From assembly GCA_031288675.1 (NCBI GenBank), contig JAITQY010000064.1, positions 1-36,317 on the forward strand: a DNA stretch of 36,317 nucleotides. Reading direction: 5' to 3'. The stretch's first letter is position 1. Every line of letters starts with the position of its first letter. Origin of the DNA: Oscillospiraceae bacterium (GTDB lineage: Bacteria; Bacillota; Clostridia; Oscillospirales; Oscillospiraceae). Shown here in pieces: positions 1-5,386 of this stretch. The position numbers were made by a program, and so were the translations under genes. A model generated the notes under the pieces. The model did not search any database. It was not told the origin of the DNA and worked only from the letters and a program-made list of their open reading frames with translations.

Positions 1-541
1 ATAGGATGATAATCAAAGCGCCGCATACAAGGGTAACGACGTTCCGCAGGGTTACAAACCCCCGTGAGATTTCCAAATGCGCGTTGACTTTTACGATACC
101 GGGAACATTTATCAGTGATTTTTGTACAACGTCTGTATAAGCAATATCGTCAAGGGATATTTCATAGCGGTTGCGGAAAACGGATTCATCAATTTCGTCA
201 AAGAGGCGGTTATCGTGATATTGCTCCATAAAAGAAGCGAGGGCTTCCGCGCGGGAGACGAACTGCGCTTCGCTGATGTTGGTGATTTTTTCGATTTCAG
301 GCTGGATTGAGCGCGCCTGATCGTCGGTATAGGTTTCGTTAATAAACGCGACTATCTTGTTCTGCTGCTCTAAAGTTGCGATGATGTTGTCAATGTTGAC
401 GGAAAGGAGGGCGAAACTTCCTGTAATCAGCAGACAAGCGGCAATTACAAGAACGCTCGCAAAGGACATAAAGCCATTAATGAACATCCCTGAAACGCCC
501 TCGCGGATATTGTAGGCGATTTTACTCGCTAATCTGTCCAT
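1..541 (-). CDS. ftsX: Cell division protein FtsX, N-terminal part (runs off left edge)
   Basis: Membrane subunit of the FtsEX complex, which in the family couples ATP hydrolysis by FtsE to activation of cell-wall hydrolases at the division site. About 180 codons are visible, starting MDRLASKIAYNIREGV. A transmembrane helix follows at about residues 23-48 (ASVLVIAACLLITGSFALL), then an extracellular domain with the usual FtsX motif IVAFINETYTDDQA at about 66-79. The ORF is still open at base 1, where a second hydrophobic stretch begins (VTLVCGALIIIL). A strong AAAGGAGG ribosome site precedes the ATG at 541 and lies inside the preceding acidic ORF (522-953), which overlaps ftsX by 20 nt. The order ftsE then ftsX is the standard operon order. 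The family call is secure; the C-terminal transmembrane region is outside the window. Confidence 0.93.
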   Translation of the reverse strand, partial: MDRLASKIAYNIREGVSGMFINGFMSFASVLVIAACLLITGSFALLSVNIDNIIATLEQQNKIVAFINETYTDDQARSIQPEIEKITNISEAQFVSRAEALASFMEQYHDNRLFDEIDESVFRNRYEISLDDIAYTDVVQKSLINVPGIVKVNAHLEISRGFVTLRNVVTLVCGALIIIL

Positions 542-953
542 TGTCGGATTCCTCCTTTTCTGCGGGTTCTGTATCTGTGGAAGCGGCGTTGTCAATCGTT
601 TCGGTAATGATTTCGATAGTGTCATCTAACGCATCATACTGCTGAACCGGGACGTCAATATTCGTTACCGAAGATTCATCGGATGTAATATCGTTTTCAG
701 GGATTTCGTCATCGCCGGGGAAAGATACATCTGATTCTTCGGCGGTTCCGGCAAGGGTAGACGCGTCTTCCGTGTCCGTAAGCATACTGTCAAGCATTGC
801 CTGTACGAACTCCTTTACGGCGTCAATGTTCGGAGTAATAGGCTGAATAGGCTCGTCAGAATTCAAAGCCTCCTCAATCGGGTCAACTTCCGCTTCAGGC
901 TGAGCGGCGGTCTCCGAAGGTTCTTCCGGGGACGTTTCGTCCGTAACCATCAT
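522..953 (-). CDS. Acidic Pro/Glu/Asp-rich ORF, in frame with FtsE behind a stop (probable FtsE C-terminal tail)
   Basis: An ORF of 143 codons, very acidic and low in complexity (starts MMVTDETSPEEPSE), with one more structured, possibly helical patch (NIDAVKEFVQAMLDSML). I recognise no family. It lies in the same frame as ftsE: after the ftsE stop (TAA, 981-983) come nine sense codons reading TQTEAPPPV and then this ATG. The end of FtsE (PPAPVPEPE) has the same Pro/Glu composition. I see no ribosome site before the ATG, while the far end overlaps the ftsX start by 20 nt, as an ftsE end normally does. I infer that this is the natural C-terminal tail of FtsE cut off by a nonsense change, a sequencing error or a read-through stop. 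A separate small protein is less likely. Confidence 0.45.
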   Translation of the reverse strand: MMVTDETSPEEPSETAAQPEAEVDPIEEALNSDEPIQPITPNIDAVKEFVQAMLDSMLTDTEDASTLAGTAEESDVSFPGDDEIPENDITSDESSVTNIDVPVQQYDALDDTIEIITETIDNAASTDTEPAEKEESDNGQISE

Positions 954-980
954 GACAGGCGGCGGAGCTTCTGTTTGAGT

Positions 981-1682
981 TTATTCAGGTTCCGGAACAG
1001 GAGCGGGCGGCATATATTCGCCGATACTGTCGCGGATTATCAACCCGTCGTCTATGGCGATAACGCGCTTCTTCATCCGGTCAACCAAAGATTTCTCGTG
1101 CGTTACAACCAGAACCGTAGTTCCCTCTTGATTGATTTGTTCAAGAAGCGTCATAATTTCAAGGCTGCGCACAGGGTCAATGTTTCCTGTAGGCTCATCC
1201 GCGATAATTATCTGCGGATCGTTAACGAGGGCGCGCGCGATAGAAACACGCTGCTGCTCGCCGCCGGAAAGCTCGCTCGGGAATTTGTATTCGTAATCGG
1301 CAAGTCCGACTAACGCAAGTTTTTCCGGCACCTGACGGCGAATCTCCTTGTTGCTTTTGCCGATTACCCTTGCCGCGAGAGCGATGTTTTCATATACGGT
1401 TTTCTTCTCCATGAGACGGAAATCCTGAAAAATCGTACCGAGAGTTCGGCGAAGTTTTGGCAGGCGACGATGTTTCATATTGCCGACGTCGAAGTTATTA
1501 ACTATGACAGAACCTTGCGACGGCATTATTTCTCCGGTAATAAGCTTCATTATCGTACTCTTGCCGCTTCCGCTGGGACCGACAAGAAACGCAAATTCTC
1601 CGTCCTCAACGCTGAAGCTTATCCCTCGCAGAGCGTCGGTTCCGTTTTCATAGCTTTTGAATACATTTGTAAATTGTATCAT
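981..1682 (-). CDS. ftsE: Cell division ATP-binding protein FtsE
   Basis: Cytoplasmic ABC ATPase that partners FtsX. All ABC motifs are present: Walker A GPSGSGKST (about 36-44), Q-loop FQDFRLM, signature LSGGEQQRVSIARAL (about 138-152), Walker B IIIADEPTGNID (about 158-169) and the switch His in VVTHE. The 233 residues fit the usual length of about 225-230 plus a short Pro/Glu tail. The start at 1682 follows a weak GGATAA. The stop leaves a gap of about 440 nt before ftsX, unusual because ftsE and ftsX normally abut or overlap; the gap is filled by the in-frame acidic ORF at 522-953. The gene is co-directional with, and 56 nt behind, the PucR-type regulator, so probably in one transcript. 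Confidence 0.95.
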   Translation of the reverse strand: MIQFTNVFKSYENGTDALRGISFSVEDGEFAFLVGPSGSGKSTIMKLITGEIMPSQGSVIVNNFDVGNMKHRRLPKLRRTLGTIFQDFRLMEKKTVYENIALAARVIGKSNKEIRRQVPEKLALVGLADYEYKFPSELSGGEQQRVSIARALVNDPQIIIADEPTGNIDPVRSLEIMTLLEQINQEGTTVLVVTHEKSLVDRMKKRVIAIDDGLIIRDSIGEYMPPAPVPEPE

Positions 1683-1738
1683 TTTATGTCAGTTATCCAA
1701 TCGGCGCAGACGGAAAGCCCGTTACGCCAGACCTCCCT

Positions 1739-2848
1739 TTATTTTTGTCCGCGCGACGTCAGGTAACGCCGAATCATCAGCGCGACCTTAAAGATTATCG
1801 CGTGGTCGAATTCCCTAATATCCAATCCGGTGATTTTCTTTATCTTTTCTAATCTGTAAACAAGGGTGTTTCGGTGTACGAATAGTTTGCGTGAAGTTTC
1901 CGAGACGTTAAGATTGTTCTCAAAGAACTGATTGATAGTGTGCAGGGTTTCGGATTCGAGGTCATCAATAGAGTTCTTTTTGAAAATTTCGGCAAGGAAG
2001 CGTTCGCAAAGCGTTCGGGGAAGCTGATAGATTATGCGTCCGATACCGAGATTGTCATAGCGCGTAATCATCTTCTCATCGGAGAAGACCTTTCCGATTT
2101 CAATGGCGACCTGAGCCTCTTTGTACCGTTCGGGAAGCTCGCGGAGATTTTTCGCGGTGCCGCCGATACCGATAGTAGCGTTGACCATAAGTTCGTCCCG
2201 CAGCGCGTTGAGAATGCTCTGCGCGACGGCTTCGTATTCCTCGCCCTCCGTGTCAAATTCTTCAGAAGGTTCAGGGTCAAAGGATTTAATCAGCACACAA
2301 TCGGCGTCACTGACAACGAACGCGAAATCCTTATTTTTATCAGGAAACATTCCGCTTAACAGGTCGGAAACATAGCTTTCTGTACGCTCAGAATCTTGGC
2401 GTATAAGGAAAACGGCACGGCGTTCCTCCAGAGGCAAACGAAGCTCCGCCGCTTTTGCGTAGGTCTCGCTAAGCAGAGTGTTGTCAGAAATCAGGTTTTT
2501 CAAAAACAGCGACTTGTCAACGCGCTCCGCCGCATATTGCTTAGATTCGCGCAGCATAAAAGCGGCAAGAGTAACGATAGTTTTCGCGTTTTCGTCCTCA
2601 CCTTCGACGAAAGCGGCGTATTCAAAATCTTCGCCGTCGGAAAGGTCTTCTACCGCATGAAAAGTGTAGCCGTCAAGAATCAGTATCTCCCCGTCCGCAT
2701 CGGCAAATGAGGCGGCAGCGGCGGTGAAGCGGTTCGGCGCGCTTGGCGTACTTGCCGCAACCGTATAACCGTTGCTGTCAATTACGCCTAATATTCTGTC
2801 GGTAGCGGAGCGGCAACGCTCCACTAAACGCTCAAACAGTTTGTCCAT
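1739..2848 (-). CDS. PucR/CdaR-type transcriptional regulator
   Basis: 369 residues from the chosen start MDKLFERLVERC at 2848. This ATG has AAGGGGA seven bases upstream; a longer reading from 2881 has no such site. The C-terminus is a PucR-type helix-turn-helix (ETSRKLFVHRNTLVYRLEKI, then TGLDIREFDHAIIFKVALM), preceded by a GGDEF-like middle region (MVNATIGIGGTAKNLREL, RYKEAQVAIEIG) as in CdaR and PucR proteins. The N-terminus has no recognisable sensor domain. It is the first gene of the ftsEX transcription unit, behind a promoter at 2935-2963 and a near-perfect inverted repeat at 2899-2932 that could be its own operator. Its ligand and targets are unknown. Confidence 0.85.
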   Translation of the reverse strand: MDKLFERLVERCRSATDRILGVIDSNGYTVAASTPSAPNRFTAAAASFADADGEILILDGYTFHAVEDLSDGEDFEYAAFVEGEDENAKTIVTLAAFMLRESKQYAAERVDKSLFLKNLISDNTLLSETYAKAAELRLPLEERRAVFLIRQDSERTESYVSDLLSGMFPDKNKDFAFVVSDADCVLIKSFDPEPSEEFDTEGEEYEAVAQSILNALRDELMVNATIGIGGTAKNLRELPERYKEAQVAIEIGKVFSDEKMITRYDNLGIGRIIYQLPRTLCERFLAEIFKKNSIDDLESETLHTINQFFENNLNVSETSRKLFVHRNTLVYRLEKIKKITGLDIREFDHAIIFKVALMIRRYLTSRGQK

Positions 2849-2898
2849 TTGTATCCCCTTTCGTATCGCGATAATCATCATTCAAACAGTGAAAGACA

Positions 2899-2932
2899 AT
2901 TATGTAACGTTATTCAGACAACATTACATAAT
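2899..2932. promoter_or_regulatory. Near-perfect 34-bp inverted repeat at the start of the PucR-ftsEX transcript
   Basis: Two 13-base arms (ATTATGTAACGTT and AACATTACATAAT) flank an 8-base spacer, with 12 of 13 pairs matching. The repeat begins three bases downstream of the -10 box of the leftward promoter, so it covers the transcription start. It could be an operator for the PucR-type regulator it precedes (inferred) or form a 5' hairpin in the mRNA. Confidence 0.6.
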
Positions 2933-2934
2933 AC

Positions 2935-2963
2935 ATTATAACATTTATTCGTGACATAAGCAA
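2935..2963 (-). promoter_or_regulatory. Sigma-A promoter for PucR-ftsE-ftsX
   Basis: On the minus strand: TTGCTT (2958-2963), 17 nt, TATAAT (2935-2940). The leader to the ATG at 2848 is about 80 nt. This is the only good promoter seen upstream of the PucR-ftsEX genes. Confidence 0.7.
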
Positions 2964-3002
2964 GCACTTTTTTTGAATTTTCCGTATGAATAAAAACATT
3001 CT

Positions 3003-4109
3003 TCATGCGAGCGCTTCAAATACCTTAAATTCCGCGAAAGAGCCATCGTCAATGGAGCTTCGTATACGGCTCATCAGATTATTAAAGAACGTTAGGTTGT
3101 GTATAACGGCGAAGCGGAGCGCAAGCATTTCCTCCGCCTTAAACAAGTGGCGGATGTATGCGCGGCTGTAGTTCCGGCACACAGGACAACCGCAATTGCC
3201 GTCAACCGGGGAAAAATCCCGAGCGTACTTTTCGTTCTTGATATTCAAAGTTCCGCAGGAGGTGTAGAATTTGCCGTGCCGCCCGTTTCGGGCTGGCAGC
3301 ACGCAGTCGAACATATCTACTCCGCGCTTGACGGCTTCCACGATGTTCTCCGGCGTGCCTACTCCCATTAGGTAACGCGGCTTGCCGACCGGCATTTCTT
3401 CCTCGACCGCTTCGATGGTATCATACATCTCCTGAGCGGATTCGCCGACCGCAAGTCCGCCTATAGCGTGGCCGGGCAAATCAAGCTCCGCGATTTCGCG
3501 CATCATACCGCGTCGGAGCGCGGCATTGGCGCCGCCCTGACTGATACCGAAGAGTACCGTGCGTTCCGAACCGCCGTCAAGTCTGAGCAGTTCGTCGTTA
3601 CAGCGTCGCAGCCAACGGACAGTACGTTCGCAGGAGGCTTTAATGTATGCGTCGGGAGCGGGCAGACCGATGCACTCGTCAAACGCCATAGCAATGTCTG
3701 TTCCAAGCGCGTACTGTATACGGATACTGTCCTCCGGCGACATAAAAATCTTGCGACCGTCAATGTGACTGCTGAACGCGACGCCGTCCTCCGTGATTTT
3801 GCGCAGGTTCGCGAGCGAGAAGATTTGAAAGCCTCCGCTGTCGGTAAGTATAGGACGGTTCCAGCGCATAAACCCGCGCAGACCGCCCGCATCGCGCACT
3901 AAATCTTCACCGGGACGCAGGTGCAGGTGATAGGTGTTACACAGAGCGATTTGGCAGCCGGCGGTTTCAAGGTCGGCTGCAGACAGCCCTCCTTTAATTG
4001 CCGCCTGTGTCGCGACGTTCATAAAGGCGGGGGTTTGAACGGTACCGGAAGGCAGGGAAATCTCGCCTAAACGGGCTTTTTGAAAAATTTTTTTGATTTT
4101 GAATGTCAT
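3003..4109 (-). CDS. tgt: Queuine/preQ1 tRNA-guanine transglycosylase
   Basis: Exchanges guanine-34 in GUN-anticodon tRNAs for preQ1 during queuosine synthesis (bacterial family role). 368 residues from MTFKIKKIFQKARLGE. The ATG at 4109 has GGAGAG five bases upstream; a longer in-frame start at 4178 would enter the divergent intergenic region. Visible motifs: LTDSGGFQIFSL (substrate-binding Asp), GISQGG, GVGTPENIVEAV, nucleophile segment MFDCVLPARNGRHGKF, and the zinc site CGCPVC with the later conserved His of AVIHNLTFFNNLM. Length matches the family. queA is not in the window. Confidence 0.95.
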   Translation of the reverse strand: MTFKIKKIFQKARLGEISLPSGTVQTPAFMNVATQAAIKGGLSAADLETAGCQIALCNTYHLHLRPGEDLVRDAGGLRGFMRWNRPILTDSGGFQIFSLANLRKITEDGVAFSSHIDGRKIFMSPEDSIRIQYALGTDIAMAFDECIGLPAPDAYIKASCERTVRWLRRCNDELLRLDGGSERTVLFGISQGGANAALRRGMMREIAELDLPGHAIGGLAVGESAQEMYDTIEAVEEEMPVGKPRYLMGVGTPENIVEAVKRGVDMFDCVLPARNGRHGKFYTSCGTLNIKNEKYARDFSPVDGNCGCPVCRNYSRAYIRHLFKAEEMLALRFAVIHNLTFFNNLMSRIRSSIDDGSFAEFKVFEALA

Positions 4110-4137
4110 TTTGCTCTCCAAACGCGTATATTGGTAT

Positions 4138-4151
4138 GAGGCAAACGCCTC
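4138..4151. other. Small perfect palindrome between divergent tgt and collagen-like gene
   Basis: GAGGC, AAAC, GCCTC sits midway in the 78-nt gap between the tgt start and the collagen-like start. A TATAAT-like box lies at about 4160 on the plus strand, but I see no matching -35, so a sporulation sigma factor could drive the collagen-like gene. Function unknown. Confidence 0.35.
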
Positions 4152-4187
4152 GGGAAATCTATAATAGAAAGCGAGCAATATTTAATC

Positions 4188-4751
4188 ATGAGTTGTTGCT
4201 ATAAAACACCGGCGCCGTTTAATGCGTCCGCGTCCGCAGTCAGCAGTCCCATGCTCCATTATATGCCCGTTACAGGCACGCAAGGTCCGGCAGGAGCACG
4301 CGGCGCAACGGGAGCGACCGGCTTACAAGGTCCGCGCGGAATAACGGGAGCAACTGGCATGACCGGTGCTACCGGAATGACTGGGGCGACAGGCGCGACA
4401 GGATTAACGGCGATCACGTCATTTGGAACCGGATATAATGCCACAGTCAGGACAGTGGGACCGATAACAACCGGCAACTCGGTAGCTATTCCGGTAGACA
4501 CTCTTACCGGCAACAGCGCGACCGTAACGGCGAGTTCACCGACGATTACACTTGCCGAACCGGGAGTGTACCAAGTCACATTCTCCGTAAATCCGACCTC
4601 CAGCGCGGATACAAACGCTTCGTTCACGCTGACTTCTAACGGGACTCTGTCTCCCGGAGCGGTACAGACCACTGCGCTGACAGCGAACACCCCGGCAAAC
4701 GTCTCCAAAACAGTAAACGTAACGGTAACTAATCCAAACACCCAAATCTGA
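4188..4751 (+). CDS. Collagen-like (GXY repeat) exosporium-type protein, cut short by an in-frame TGA
   Basis: 187 residues. A short N-terminus (MSCCYKTPAPF) leads into about 15 Gly-X-Y triplets at about residues 29-74, rich in GATGATG and GPAG. After that comes a beta-rich Thr/Ser/Asn domain (GVYQVTFSVNPTSSAD) of the kind found at the C-terminus of BclA-like spore-surface glycoproteins, where it forms trimers. The frame continues past the TGA at 4749-4751 for 31 more codons, reading LTGPAGGAMITATRIADLP before a TAA. That is the expected end of this domain, so the annotated protein lacks its last strands. I see no strong ribosome site. The presence of spoVAC elsewhere in the window fits a spore-coat role. 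The gene is probably a recent nonsense mutant or carries a sequence error. Confidence 0.75.
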   Translation: MSCCYKTPAPFNASASAVSSPMLHYMPVTGTQGPAGARGATGATGLQGPRGITGATGMTGATGMTGATGATGLTAITSFGTGYNATVRTVGPITTGNSVAIPVDTLTGNSATVTASSPTITLAEPGVYQVTFSVNPTSSADTNASFTLTSNGTLSPGAVQTTALTANTPANVSKTVNVTVTNPNTQI

Positions 4752-4847
4752 TTGCAGGTTACTCCGACAGCAGCCGCTACACTGACCGGTCCCGCGGGCG
4801 GCGCAATGATTACCGCTACGCGAATCGCGGATCTGCCGACGCCGTAA
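4752..4847 (+). pseudogene. In-frame C-terminal remainder of the collagen-like gene
   Basis: 31 sense codons plus TAA (4845-4847), directly in frame with the collagen-like gene after its TGA. The peptide LQVTPTAAATLTGPAGG and the following TATRIADLP match the compact end of the BclA-type trimer domain as I remember it. There is no separate start codon with a ribosome site, so it has no independent role. Confidence 0.6.
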
Positions 4848-4929
4848 ACATTTAAGGATAGCTTTTTGCGTATGCCGGCTAAAATCAGGAAATATTGTAC
4901 CGGCTGCTAATAGCTGGCGAGCAATGCGA

Positions 4930-5205
4930 TATAGTCGGCAGTCCGAAGTCGGCAGTCGGCAGGGGACGGGGAACGCGGTTGAATGGCAAGTCGCAAGTGG
5001 CAAATTGAAAATTAGGACGGGGGATACGGCGGGAGAGCAATGCTCGCCCCTACGAAAAACGAGACAGTCAGTAGTTAGTAGTCGAGAGTGGACGAGGGAC
5101 GTTAATCATTAAATATTAGTCATTAATCATTACGCAATCATTATAGCATAAAGTTTCTGATTTGTCTAGAAGAAAATTGCGTGTAACCGTAAATAATTTG
5201 TGAAC
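4930..5205. repeat. Dispersed intergenic repeat, copy A
   Basis: This stretch matches 33806-34103 in the same order. It has tandem AGTCGGC-type heptamers, then a GGGAGAGCAATGCTCGCCC palindrome followed by CTACG, then a TTAATCATTA/GTCATTAATCATTA block. A conserved AT-rich block follows, ending in GTAAATAATTTGTGAAC. The right 100 bases are roughly 85% identical between the copies by eye. On the minus strand this copy holds TAGACA, 17 nt, TATAAT (5140-5168). No ORF of interest lies in it. It resembles non-autonomous palindromic intergenic elements; I see no transposase. Confidence 0.75.
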
Positions 5206-5212
5206 ATAATTA

Positions 5213-5242
5213 TTGACATATATTTAGATCAAACTCTAAATA
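5213..5242 (+). promoter_or_regulatory. Possible promoter with internal palindrome
   Basis: TTGACA (5213-5218), 18 nt, TAAATA (5237-5242). The spacer and -10 hold a perfect inverted repeat, ATTTAGA, TCAAAC, TCTAAAT (5222-5241), which could be a repressor site. No gene follows on this strand before the hairpin at 5343, so it may drive a short non-coding transcript. Confidence 0.45.
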
Positions 5243-5249
5243 ATAAATA

Positions 5250-5385
5250 ATATTCAAGGAATATTTGCGGTCACAGTTCCTGTGCTGTTAATTTACTCAT
5301 ACAGGGAATATAGGAAAGAAACGCCGCGCTGACATGTTCATTATAACCGGGACGGTAATTACCGTCCCGGTTATGGTTTGTTTTA
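5250..5385 (+). ncRNA. Candidate orphan small RNA (promoter and terminator bounded)
   Basis: About 135 nt lie between the possible promoter at 5213 and the strong hairpin at 5343-5374, with no ORF or ribosome site. Local pairings are visible: CACAG-TTC-CTGTG at about 5272-5284, then CTGT pairing with ACAG about 12 nt apart, then a purine-rich stretch (GGGAATATAGGAAAGAAACG). I cannot assign a family. The next gene on the right is convergent, so this is not a leader for a plus-strand gene. Alternatively it is only spacer DNA before a bidirectional terminator. Confidence 0.3.
5343..5385 (+). terminator. Rho-independent terminator-like 32-bp perfect palindrome
   Basis: Arms ATAACCGGGACGGTAA and TTACCGTCCCGGTTAT are perfectly complementary (5343-5374). 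On the plus strand GGTTTGTTTTAATT follows, so it best ends rightward transcription. It can also act at the 3' end of the leftward operon that stops at 5387, but no U-run follows on that strand. Confidence 0.65.
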
Positions 5386-5386
5386 A

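Noticed and set aside
4259..4741. 160-codon minus-strand ORF (Val/Pro/Ala-rich)
   Set aside because: Mirror image of the collagen-like gene; its PVAPVAPV repeats are the complement of the Gly-X-Y codons.
981..4847. Genetic code change to explain the in-frame stops
   Set aside because: Both TAA and TGA are involved, and both are used as normal stops throughout the window.
4930..5110. CRISPR array from the AGTCGGC repeats
   Set aside because: The units are 7-11 bases, irregular and without unique spacers; they belong to the dispersed repeat.
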